From contig CAXATH010000013.1 in NCBI GenBank assembly GCA_963972195.1, positions 12,870 to 76,869 on the forward strand: a stretch of DNA of 64,000 bases, in the 5' to 3' direction. Under the pieces are notes generated by a model. That model ran no database searches and was not told where the DNA came from. It worked only from the letters and a program-made list of their open reading frames with translations. Source of the stretch: Litorimonas sp963972195 (GTDB taxonomy: Bacteria > Pseudomonadota > Alphaproteobacteria > Caulobacterales > Maricaulaceae). The stretch's first letter is position 1, and each line of letters starts with the position of its first letter. The position numbers were made by a program, and so were the translations under genes. Shown piece after piece: positions 44,368-52,815 of the stretch.

Positions 44368-45398
44368 GACTGGGTCCGATCAATACGGACAACTTGCTGG
44401 TCTTTCTCGCCTAAGCGAAGTTCAGCCCGCGCAAAGAGACGGTCCACGACATAGTAACTACCTTTGACGCGATAATTGACAAGCTGAGTTTCGCCTTCGC
44501 TGCTGACCACAAATAATGGCGGCGCTTCGCCTTGGTCTATACGCGCAGGGAATTGGATATAGACTTTGCGCCCATCATCGAAGGCTCGCAAAGGACGCCA
44601 ATGCGGGGTATCACCATCAATCTGATATCTAAATTTCAAAGCATCGATAGATAGCCCCGCCTGAATAGACTGAGGCAGAGTTGCTGCCTTGGAACCAGAG
44701 AATGAAGCCGACCTCGCTTTCACCACCAATGACTTTGACAGACTGATAAGACCTTCACGCGGATAGCGCCAAGAAACTGCCGCCATATAAGTTTCACGAT
44801 AAGAGGTTAGCTCAGCGTGATAGACACGCTCAGATGTCGTGATGATAAGGTTGGTTGTTAGGCCGCTTTTGATTGGCTTAACGAGAATATGGACTTGCTC
44901 AGTATCCCCTTCGCCGGAAAGCGTATCCCCTAAAATCCAATTCTCCGTATCTCCTGCCGACACAGAGATAAGCCGCTCACCAGACCCAAGCGCAATATCG
45001 GTCACCTGCTCGGGAGCTGTGAAGACTTGATAGAGAGCGCCTTTTGTGAAGGGGTAAACCTGTATCGCATTTACATAAGCATCAGGATTAGGCCCGACCT
45101 TAGCGCCTGCATTGGCAGCATCAATGACCTCATGCGGCTTACCCGTGTTTTGGCGACGCGGAATATAGCTCTCTCGAAGCTTTAGCTGCCCCGGCAGCGG
45201 TACTGCCGTGAAGCGTTCGACAATTACAGTTTCAGGCTTTTGAGCTTCCTTGGCTGTTTCCGTAATTTCAGGCTGAATGATGGCAGGTTCAAAAACGGCA
45301 TCATCCAACGTAAAACCCGGCATGGTTGATTTTGATAAGTGCGAGCACCCGCTCAAAGCGGCTGAAGACAGGATAAGGGTTAAGGCTAAAGCTCTCAT
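44364..45398 (-). CDS. trbG: Conjugal transfer lipoprotein TrbG (VirB9-like)
   Basis: The 344-residue protein has lipobox LSGC (Cys18). It carries VirB9-type features: VNAIQVYPFTKGALYQVFTA in the N-domain, TNLIITTSERVYHAELTS in the middle, and PLFVVSSEGETQLVNYRVKG near the end. It binds TrbI and the outer-membrane core. It overlaps both neighbours by 4 bp. Confidence 0.94.
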   Translation of the reverse strand: MRALALTLILSSAALSGCSHLSKSTMPGFTLDDAVFEPAIIQPEITETAKEAQKPETVIVERFTAVPLPGQLKLRESYIPRRQNTGKPHEVIDAANAGAKVGPNPDAYVNAIQVYPFTKGALYQVFTAPEQVTDIALGSGERLISVSAGDTENWILGDTLSGEGDTEQVHILVKPIKSGLTTNLIITTSERVYHAELTSYRETYMAAVSWRYPREGLISLSKSLVVKARSASFSGSKAATLPQSIQAGLSIDALKFRYQIDGDTPHWRPLRAFDDGRKVYIQFPARIDQGEAPPLFVVSSEGETQLVNYRVKGSYYVVDRLFARAELRLGEKDQQVVRIDRTQS

Positions 45399-46108
45399 GG
45401 CTTGGCTCCTTCTGTTTGGGGTGTGGTGGAATGGTCTTGAGACCAGTTGATTGCGTGGACGTAGAGGCCCAAGGGATTGCGCTGAAGCGTGGCTTCATCA
45501 CGCGGCGGGTCAGTCACAACGGTGAGCTGCGCCGTGTGAGACGAGCTTCGCTGCTTTACGCCCGTGCGAAATTCTGTCTCTCGCCAGCGAACTTCAAATG
45601 TCGAGTCTGATGAGCGAACAACGCTCTCAATAGCAATCGAGACAGACCGCACACCGACTTCGGCAAAGGGATCATTTGCCGCCGCATAATCTGACAGCGT
45701 GACGGCCGCACGGCTCGTCGCAAAGTCATAAGCGTCCAACCAGTTTTGACGAACAACAACGGGGTCAGATGAAATGCCCCGTGTCTTGCGAATGAAGTCC
45801 GCGAGCTGAAACGCTATCTGCGCGTCAGACGGCACATAGTCCTGAACAGTCGGCGTTACGCCCCGCACTTCGCCCGTTGTGTCAATTTCAACTACATAAG
45901 GCGTGACTAAGCTTTGCGTGGCTTGCCAAAGCATTCCTCCGGCAAGAACTGCCGATACGCCAAGCGATGCAAGTGTAGCGAGTCGCCAGTTCTTGGCTTG
46001 CACGCGGGCTGAGCCAATTCGCTCGTCCCAGGCTTGGGCTGCCTTCTGATAAGGGGTGGTTGCGACAGGGGTTTTGCCATACGCATTTTGTTGTCTTTTC
46101 CAGACCAT
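45395..46108 (-). CDS. trbF: Conjugal transfer protein TrbF (VirB8-like)
   Basis: The 237-residue protein has a short cytoplasmic tail (NAYGKTP), one membrane helix (LATLASLGVSAVLAGGMLW) and a periplasmic NTF2-like domain of the VirB8 type (TPYVVEIDTTGEVRGV). GGAG lies 6 bp before the ATG. It is an inner-membrane component of the mating-pair complex. Confidence 0.94.
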   Translation of the reverse strand: MVWKRQQNAYGKTPVATTPYQKAAQAWDERIGSARVQAKNWRLATLASLGVSAVLAGGMLWQATQSLVTPYVVEIDTTGEVRGVTPTVQDYVPSDAQIAFQLADFIRKTRGISSDPVVVRQNWLDAYDFATSRAAVTLSDYAAANDPFAEVGVRSVSIAIESVVRSSDSTFEVRWRETEFRTGVKQRSSSHTAQLTVVTDPPRDEATLQRNPLGLYVHAINWSQDHSTTPQTEGAKP

Positions 46109-46123
46109 TTTAGTCTCCTTTGT

Positions 46124-47506
46124 TTATTCATCATCTTTAAGTTTGGGACCGGAGGATGCGCCGCCGCTATCACCGCCCCGCAAGGCATGAAGGGCTGCGC
46201 TTTCCGCGCGGTGAGAGTTGGAAGAGGATTTGGCTTTCTTCGCCCAATCAGGGGCTTGGTCAGCACCGCCGCTTGCCGCATCAGCTGCCGCTGAAGCCGC
46301 ACCCTTGGCAGGCCCCATAGAACCGCCCGTGCCTGTGATTGCGCCTCGGGCACCTTTGGTAGAGGCGGATTTGATTGCTCCGCTCGCTTTAGAGACTTGG
46401 CCTTTAGCGGCATTGGTCACCGTGCCGGCTCCAGCTTGAACTACCGCGCTCATGCCCGCCGCAGCACCTTTCATACCGCCTGCACCGCTCGCCGCTTTGC
46501 CCATAGCAAACGCCATACTCGCGCCTCCGCCAAGCGAAGCGCCAGCTTTCGTCGCGCCCATTGCGGCGCTACCTGCCACCTTAGACGCACCAATCGCACC
46601 TGCCGCTCCAGCCGCACTCGCGGCGCCAACAGCGGCTACGGTTCCAACCGCAGCGCCAGCACCCAGTTGAGGCGCACCCGTCACAAGGCCTGTGGCAATG
46701 CCCGGCCCAAATAGTCCCAAAGCGAAGAGCGCCAGACTTGCGAGAATAACGCCGCCCGCATCTTCGAGCGACACATCACCGGTTAAGCCAGATGTGACTT
46801 CCGTAAAGAGCGTCGAACCAATGCCAATTATGATAGCCAGCACCATCACCTTAATGCCGGAGGAGACAACATTGCCAAGCACGCGCTCGGCCAAGAATGA
46901 TGTCTTATTCCAGAGCGCAAAGGGCACGAGCACAAAGCCTGCAAGTGTGGTGAGTTTGAACTCAATGATCGTGACAAAAAGCTGTATCGACAAAAAGAAG
47001 AAGGCGAATATCGTAATCAGCCAAGCCAAAAACAGAACGGCTATTAGAACAATATTGACGAAGAACGCCACGGGACCAGTCAGGTCTTTAATCGTGTCTA
47101 AGATTGGAGATGCTGCATCAAACCCTGTGCTCGCAATAAAGCCGGGACGCATGAGATCAGCGGGCGTTAGGCTTGTTCCCGTTGCCTGCAATCCAAGTCC
47201 TGAGAAGCTATCAAAGATGATCGTCGCCAAGAATGCGAAGTTACCAATGATATAGGCGAAGACGCCGATATAGAGCACCTTCTTGATGAAGCGCGCCATG
47301 ATGGTGCCGTCTGACGACATCGCCCAGAATACGCCTGCCAAGACAAGGTCAATGACAATGAGGGTTGCTACCAGAAAATCGACTTCCGACCCGAGAAGGC
47401 CGAAGCCTGAATCGATATAGCCCGCGAACGTATCCATAAAGGTATCGATCACCGACATGTCTGAAGGTGGCGGCACGGGGGGCGTAACTTGTAAAATGGG
47501 TAGCAT
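46124..47506 (-). CDS. trbL: Conjugal transfer protein TrbL (VirB6-like)
   Basis: The product is 460 residues from ATG 47506 (MLPILQVTPPVPPPSDM). The open frame extends 68 codons upstream into trbJ, but that part is not TrbL-like. About six membrane helices occupy residues 35-280, followed by a long Ala/Gly/Ser-rich C-terminus (residues 280-440) that is typical of TrbL and low in complexity. It forms the inner-membrane channel. Confidence 0.93.
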   Translation of the reverse strand: MLPILQVTPPVPPPSDMSVIDTFMDTFAGYIDSGFGLLGSEVDFLVATLIVIDLVLAGVFWAMSSDGTIMARFIKKVLYIGVFAYIIGNFAFLATIIFDSFSGLGLQATGTSLTPADLMRPGFIASTGFDAASPILDTIKDLTGPVAFFVNIVLIAVLFLAWLITIFAFFFLSIQLFVTIIEFKLTTLAGFVLVPFALWNKTSFLAERVLGNVVSSGIKVMVLAIIIGIGSTLFTEVTSGLTGDVSLEDAGGVILASLALFALGLFGPGIATGLVTGAPQLGAGAAVGTVAAVGAASAAGAAGAIGASKVAGSAAMGATKAGASLGGGASMAFAMGKAASGAGGMKGAAAGMSAVVQAGAGTVTNAAKGQVSKASGAIKSASTKGARGAITGTGGSMGPAKGAASAAADAASGGADQAPDWAKKAKSSSNSHRAESAALHALRGGDSGGASSGPKLKDDE

Positions 47507-47507
47507 C

Positions 47508-48206
47508 TTAACCACCCCGGCCCATGAAAGCCTCGTGGCGCGCTGCACCTGCTTGCTCAGCGTAAAGCGCGCGGGAGCGTTCAATCGCTTCAGCCCGATA
47601 TTGAGCAGCCATGAGCGTTTGCATCTGCATGGTCTGTTTGGCGGAGAGCGCTGTGATTTGATTGCCTGCCTGAACAGCCGAAAGCTCTCCGGCTGAACCT
47701 TGCGACGCATTCATCAGCACATTTAACTGGCGACTGTCTTGCTCAACAGCTTGAGTGACCTGCGCCTGCATTTGAATGCTATCGCGAAAGGCCATGATGG
47801 CGGCGTCTTGCTGGGCATCAGCAATTTGCGCCTGCTCAGTCACCGACCAGTCCGCATAAGCATCAGGGAAGTGCATCTCAAAGACGCGCTCGATTTCATC
47901 AATGCGGTAAGTTAGCCCGCGCGCTTGATGTGTTAGGCGGTTTAATTCCGAGAGAGTGCGTTCAAAGTCTTCACCGACATAAATGCCAAGCCGCGTCATT
48001 TGCGTGACTTGATTGCGTAGCATGCGGGCCTGGTCTGTGACCTGCTGTAATGTCCGCGTTGCGGTGAGTGCATTTTGAATGAGATTTGTTGGATCAATCA
48101 CGATATCGCCAAAGCCAAAAATAGCATGTGCGGGCGTTGCAAAAACCATGGGAATGATTGCGGCGGTAAGAACGAGTGAACGTAGTTTTTTAAATGTGCG
48201 GCGCAT
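47508..48206 (-). CDS. trbJ: Conjugal transfer protein TrbJ (VirB5-like)
   Basis: The product is 232 residues from ATG 48206 (MRRTFKKLRSLVL), starting a signal peptide that ends TPAHA. The mature part is helical with VIDPTNLIQNALTATRTLQQ and LTRLGI-like blocks, the TrbJ/VirB5 pattern. The start lies inside the last 17 bp of trbE. It is a minor pilus or adhesin-type component. Confidence 0.92.
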   Translation of the reverse strand: MRRTFKKLRSLVLTAAIIPMVFATPAHAIFGFGDIVIDPTNLIQNALTATRTLQQVTDQARMLRNQVTQMTRLGIYVGEDFERTLSELNRLTHQARGLTYRIDEIERVFEMHFPDAYADWSVTEQAQIADAQQDAAIMAFRDSIQMQAQVTQAVEQDSRQLNVLMNASQGSAGELSAVQAGNQITALSAKQTMQMQTLMAAQYRAEAIERSRALYAEQAGAARHEAFMGRGG

Positions 48207-50652
48207 TAGGCAGCTCCTGTATTGGGGTTGAAAATTCGGGGTGTGTTTTGAGAAGGTCTGCGGCCCATTCGAGGTCACGCCGGATCAGCCATTCACTGGC
48301 GAAATCAGGAAAGACAGAACTCTTGTGAATGCGGCTAGCGTCCTCGATGTCGGCGACTGAGGACGCGCCGCAAATACTCAAAGCGATGGGGCCAAGGCCT
48401 AAGTCAAAGACGCGGTTACCCGTGCGGCTTTGGAAATAATAATCCCGCTTCGGCGTGGCGTAAGCAATGAGCTGAACTTGCGTGTCATTGAGACCAAAGC
48501 GGCGATAGGCCTCTAATTGCTGCGGCTCGGTCGCGCGGCCATTGGGCAGAAAGATACGAGACGGACAGCTTTCAATCAGTGCGGGCGCGATAGATGAATT
48601 GGCGACATCGGCCAGCGACTGCGTTGCGAAAATAACCGAGACGTTTTTCTTACGCAGAACTTTAAGCCATTCTCTTATGCGTTCTGAGAAAACTGGGTCA
48701 TCTAAAAAGACCCAAGCTTCATCGAGCACAAGCAATGTTGGCTTGCCATCAAAACGGGCTTCGAGCTTATGGAAAAGATATGTCAGAACCGGCAAGGCAA
48801 GCGCTTTAGAGTGCATCAACTCTTCCATCTCAAAGCACTGCCAGTCAGCATTAGACAGGCTATCTGTATCTGCGTCCAAAACGGAGCCATGCGGACCTTC
48901 GAGCGTATAAGGCTGAATAGCTTGGCGAAGCTCACCCGATTGCAACAAGGCCGATAAACCCGTCAGTGTACGTTCTTCCGCAGGGGCCGTTGCGAGTGAA
49001 GAAAGCGCTGACCAGACAATCTCTTTTACATCTGGCGTGATCTCGACGGCTTCATGCCGAAGTAAATCCAGAACCCAGTCTCCGGCCCAATTCAGCTCAA
49101 AGGCATTATCGATATGACGTAAGGGCTGAAAGCAAAGCCCGGCTTCGCCGCCCAGCTCATAATGCTCACCGTTCATTCCGAGCGTTGCGACTTTGGCGCT
49201 ACGTCCCTTATCAAAGAGAAAGACTTGCGCTTCCGCATAACGGCGAAATTGAAGCGCCAGTAAAGAGAGCAAGACTGACTTACCCGCACCTGTCGGACCG
49301 ACAATTAAAGTATGCCCGACATCGCCTTGATGAGTTACGAGACGAAACGGTGTATGCCCCTGCGTCGTCGCGTGAAGCAGCGGCGGACCGCCAAGATGTT
49401 CATTCTGTTTGGGGCCTGCCCAGATTGCCGAGACTGGCATCATGTGAGAGAGATTCAGTGTATGAATAAGCGGCTGACGCACATTCGCGTAGGCATGTCC
49501 CGGGAGTGAGCCAAGCCATGCTTCAACGGCGTTCACGCTCTCGCGAATTGTTACAAATCCTTGCCCGCTGACAATCTGCTCAATGGCTTTTGCGCGTTCT
49601 TCGACGACGGTTATATCGGCGTCAGAGACGATAATGGTTTGAGTGACATAGCCAAAAGACACATGGTCTTGCCCAAGCAATTGAAGAGCGGTGTCTGCGT
49701 CTGCGGCTTGGTTATCTGCATCTGTATCAACAAGCGCTGACGTTTCATTAGTCATCACCTCTTTGAGGATGGCCATAACATTTTTGCGTTTGGCAAACCA
49801 CTGGCGGCGATAGCGCCCCAAAACTTTTGTCGCCTCGGGCTTATCCATCGGCAGAAACCGCGTCGTCCATCGATACGGGAAGCCAAGCGCATTGAGACTA
49901 TCCAGCACTCCAGGTTCAGTCGCACTCGGAAACCCCATAAGCGTAATGGCGCGAATATGTTGCTCGCTCAGACGCGGTTCTAAGCCGCCAACAAGTTGGG
50001 TGCCGCCCAGAACAGCATCAAGGTGCATTGGAATATCAGGTCTCCGCACAAACTGACGGGCATCAGGCGACAGGCAGTTTTGCAAGAACGTCAGCGTTTC
50101 ATCATCAGATAAGAATTTAGCTGAAGGAAAGACGCTGGAGAACAAGTCATGCGCCGCGTCAGTGTCGCGAATGAAGGCGTGCAGATAATTATAGCTGGCA
50201 CCAACGGAGTCATCGTCTTGCGTATCCGTCTCGACAAAAAACTGTTCGAGCTTTCCGACTTTATCGGCTGGCGGCAAGAAAGTGAAAGTGACGTGGTAAT
50301 CTGACTCAAACAGCGAACCTGAAGCTTTGTGAAGGCCGCGACGTTCTTGCTCAATTAGCCAAGCCAAGGGATCTTGAAAATCACAATGCGCATAAGGACG
50401 GGCCTCTCGGCGCGTGGCTTCAAAGTGAAGCGCCCAACCTGAGCCAAAACGGCGAAGCGCATTATTGACGCGCGCGCAGGTCGCGACGAGTTCATTAGGC
50501 GTGGAACTATCAAGGTCAGGCCCGCGAAAACGCATTGTGCGCTGAAAGCTGCCATCTTTATTTAAGATGACGCCGGGCGCGAAAAGAGCTGCCCATGGCA
50601 AGTGATCTGATAATTGAGCAGGTTTGTTTCTATATTCTGAAAGGTTCAGCAA
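48190..50652 (-). CDS. trbE: Conjugal transfer ATPase TrbE (VirB4-like)
   Basis: The 820-residue ATPase has Walker A VGPTGAGKSVLL (about residue 447) and Walker B LLVLDEAWVFLDD (about 635), with the CagE/VirB4 N-terminal domain (FNALGFPYRWTTRFLPMDK-like block). It powers pilus assembly and substrate transfer. The start is TTG with AGGAG upstream at good spacing (50660-50670), and no ATG nearby gives the right N-terminus. Confidence 0.96.
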   Translation of the reverse strand: MLNLSEYRNKPAQLSDHLPWAALFAPGVILNKDGSFQRTMRFRGPDLDSSTPNELVATCARVNNALRRFGSGWALHFEATRREARPYAHCDFQDPLAWLIEQERRGLHKASGSLFESDYHVTFTFLPPADKVGKLEQFFVETDTQDDDSVGASYNYLHAFIRDTDAAHDLFSSVFPSAKFLSDDETLTFLQNCLSPDARQFVRRPDIPMHLDAVLGGTQLVGGLEPRLSEQHIRAITLMGFPSATEPGVLDSLNALGFPYRWTTRFLPMDKPEATKVLGRYRRQWFAKRKNVMAILKEVMTNETSALVDTDADNQAADADTALQLLGQDHVSFGYVTQTIIVSDADITVVEERAKAIEQIVSGQGFVTIRESVNAVEAWLGSLPGHAYANVRQPLIHTLNLSHMMPVSAIWAGPKQNEHLGGPPLLHATTQGHTPFRLVTHQGDVGHTLIVGPTGAGKSVLLSLLALQFRRYAEAQVFLFDKGRSAKVATLGMNGEHYELGGEAGLCFQPLRHIDNAFELNWAGDWVLDLLRHEAVEITPDVKEIVWSALSSLATAPAEERTLTGLSALLQSGELRQAIQPYTLEGPHGSVLDADTDSLSNADWQCFEMEELMHSKALALPVLTYLFHKLEARFDGKPTLLVLDEAWVFLDDPVFSERIREWLKVLRKKNVSVIFATQSLADVANSSIAPALIESCPSRIFLPNGRATEPQQLEAYRRFGLNDTQVQLIAYATPKRDYYFQSRTGNRVFDLGLGPIALSICGASSVADIEDASRIHKSSVFPDFASEWLIRRDLEWAADLLKTHPEFSTPIQELPNAPHI

Positions 50653-50661
50653 GGCTGGCTC

Positions 50662-50928
50662 CTATAAAAGATATGATTTTTGACGAAGATGACGGCGCAG
50701 CACATCGAGGAAGAGTGGGTCACGTTTGGCCGCAAACACGCAGGCCGTTTGGCTCAATGCCCAAATGACTATGCCTATGGGCCAGAGCTGAAGCCCCAGA
50801 CCCAGAGCTGCTGCGAGCGTTCCGTTCAGAATTGTGGCCGCACGCGGCGCACCTGCCATCATAATGGGCTGGGTGAGCGAACGGTGAACCGGGATTCTAA
50901 ATCCATCTATGTGCTGCGCCGTGTCCAT
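50662..50928 (-). CDS. trbD: Conjugal transfer protein TrbD (VirB3-like)
   Basis: The 88-residue protein starts at ATG 50928, overlapping the trbC stop by one base (TAATG). The N-terminal FRIPVHRSLTQPIMMAGAPR block followed by two hydrophobic helices is the VirB3/TrbD signature. It lies 9 bp before trbE, with which VirB3 proteins interact. Confidence 0.93.
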   Translation of the reverse strand: MDTAQHIDGFRIPVHRSLTQPIMMAGAPRAATILNGTLAAALGLGLQLWPIGIVIWALSQTACVFAAKRDPLFLDVLRRHLRQKSYLL

Positions 50929-51290
50929 TAGATGACGGCCCCGCCGCCAAAGCTAAAGAAGGACAGGAAGAAGCTGGTCGCCGTAAAGGCAATCGAAAGT
51001 CCAAAGACAATCTGGATCAGCTTACGAAAACCGCCGCCCGTATCGCCAAAGGCCAAAGCTAGACCTGCCATTATGATGGCCATTGTGCCGACGATTTTGG
51101 CAATTGGGCCTTCTACGGATGAGAGGATTTGAGTGAGCGGACCCTCCCACGGCATACCGGAACCGGCAGCATAAGCAGGACTGGCCAAAGCGATAAAGGC
51201 CAGGCCAAACGCAGCCCCAATTGCGGCTTGGCGGAAGTGAGGGTTGCCGAGAACATGTGAGCTCAAGGCATGACTAGAGAATAGGGTCAA
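50928..51290 (-). CDS. trbC: Conjugal transfer pilin TrbC (VirB2-like)
   Basis: The 120-residue product starts at TTG 51290 with GGAG upstream; no alternative ATG precedes the signal region. A long leader ends near SPAYAAG, followed by two helices (ILSSVEGPIAKIVGTMAIIM and LIQIVFGLSIAFTATSFFL) of the pilin. In RP4 the TraF peptidase cyclises TrbC; a TraF-like gene is present downstream in this element. Confidence 0.92.
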   Translation of the reverse strand: MTLFSSHALSSHVLGNPHFRQAAIGAAFGLAFIALASPAYAAGSGMPWEGPLTQILSSVEGPIAKIVGTMAIIMAGLALAFGDTGGGFRKLIQIVFGLSIAFTATSFFLSFFSFGGGAVI

Positions 51291-51359
51291 AACAGACTCC
51301 TTTTTAAAGGTTGATTATTAAGTGTTAAAAAACTGAGGCTTACGCTTCAGTGCGATATG

Positions 51360-52325
51360 CTAAGGAGGGTCAGGCACCATGGGCCGAAGCCGATAGGTTC
51401 CGTTTTCTCCATCACATCCGAGAACCTCAAGTATGTCCGACACGCGCCGAACGCCTCCATGGTTCTGGATTCCGACAACGACATTCACCGCTGTTGAAAT
51501 AAGTTTACGCGGCACATTGGCCGTGATTTCGCCGACAAGCTGCTCGAGACGGTCAAGACCGTCTGCGGCGCTATTGGCATGAACGGTTGCAACGCCGCCG
51601 GGATGTCCCGTCGACCACGCTTTCATAAGATCTAGCGCTTCGCCGCCGCGAACTTCGCCGACAACAATGCGGTCAGGTCGAAGGCGCAAAGTTGACCGCA
51701 CTAAGTCTCGCATGGTCACGCTGGCTTGCGTGCGAAGAGAGACGCAATCTTTTGCGGCGCATTGCAGCTCGCGCGTATCCTCCAATATCAGAACGCGGTG
51801 ATCTTCATTTGCGATTTCAGCGAGAAGGGCATTGGTCAGTGTGGTTTTGCCTGACCCTGTTCCGCCAACCACAAGAATATTCTGGCGAGATTTAACGGCC
51901 CTGCGTAGAGCGCTAGCGGCGGCTTTACTCATGGTTTTGCTGCTTACATAATCCTCAAGCCGAAAGACCTTTGCGGCAGGGACGCGAATGGCGAATGAAG
52001 GCTGTAAGGCGACAGGCGGCATTACACCTTCAAAGCGTTGCCCGCCAATAGGCAGTTCAGCGCTGACGATGGGATGCTCCCGCGTCACATCAAAATCAGA
52101 TAAGGATGCAATCAACCGAATTATCCGCTCAGCTTTTTCAGGCGCCAAGATAAGACCTTGGGACTCACGGCCAATTCCGGCCCGTTCAATCCACAACTCC
52201 CCATTCGGGTTTTGCATGACTTCGACCACGCTTGGATCAGCCAGTGCGTCGCAGATTGCAGAACCAAGAGCAGTTTTTAGCATGGCATCGGTTCGGGAGC
52301 GACTCTGAGAGTTACGCTGTGTCAT
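51360..52325 (-). CDS. trbB: Conjugal transfer ATPase TrbB (VirB11-like)
   Basis: The 321-residue hexameric secretion ATPase has Walker A VGGTGSGKTTLTN (about 146-158), an Asp box LILEDTRELQC, Walker-B-like PDRIVVGEVRGGEALDL and the His box GHPGGVATVHAN. Its start overlaps the upstream RHH gene by 14 bp. It heads the trb run after a 69-bp gap to trbC. Confidence 0.96.
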   Translation of the reverse strand: MTQRNSQSRSRTDAMLKTALGSAICDALADPSVVEVMQNPNGELWIERAGIGRESQGLILAPEKAERIIRLIASLSDFDVTREHPIVSAELPIGGQRFEGVMPPVALQPSFAIRVPAAKVFRLEDYVSSKTMSKAAASALRRAVKSRQNILVVGGTGSGKTTLTNALLAEIANEDHRVLILEDTRELQCAAKDCVSLRTQASVTMRDLVRSTLRLRPDRIVVGEVRGGEALDLMKAWSTGHPGGVATVHANSAADGLDRLEQLVGEITANVPRKLISTAVNVVVGIQNHGGVRRVSDILEVLGCDGENGTYRLRPMVPDPP

Positions 52326-52815
52326 GATGAACCCCCACTGTATTTTTTGGAGGGCTCACCTCTAAAGCGTCCAAGTCCGCTTCGGTGAAGAAGTCACTTT
52401 CCGCTAAGAAGACATCTTCAATCCCTGTGAAAAGGTGACGATTTTTATTGGACAGAATGACTTTGAGCGCGTTGTAATACCCGTCAAAAAGGATTTCTCC
52501 TTCAGCCTTACTGGCTGCTCGTTTATCGGCTGGCGGCGGAGATACCATTGTCAGAAAGTAACGGACAAAAAGTGCGTGACCTTCTGTAAGAACGATTAAA
52601 CGCTGACGCAGCCTCTCTTGCTCTCGGTTCATTTGGTCCAAACGGCGTATGAGAGGATTATTACGGACGGCTTCTTGTTCTGGCGAAAGATAAAGCCGAA
52701 GCGCATTATTTATAATTTCAGACTTGCTTGTTTTGGGGTGTGTCGTCGCATTTTCCAGGCGCTGATAAAGTGCTTTGGGGATATAAGCCGTGACGCGAGT
52801 AAGGTTCTTTTTCAT
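52312..52815 (-). CDS. Ribbon-helix-helix protein between traG and trbB
   Basis: The 167-residue product has a CopG/Arc-type N-terminus (VTAYIPKALYQRLENATTHP then SEIINNALRLYLS) and a helical C-terminus. It overlaps traG by 4 bp and trbB by 14 bp. Annotated as CopG-family in related elements, it may autoregulate the transfer operon or act as a relaxosome accessory protein. Confidence 0.82.
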   Translation of the reverse strand: MKKNLTRVTAYIPKALYQRLENATTHPKTSKSEIINNALRLYLSPEQEAVRNNPLIRRLDQMNREQERLRQRLIVLTEGHALFVRYFLTMVSPPPADKRAASKAEGEILFDGYYNALKVILSNKNRHLFTGIEDVFLAESDFFTEADLDALEVSPPKNTVGVHHDTA

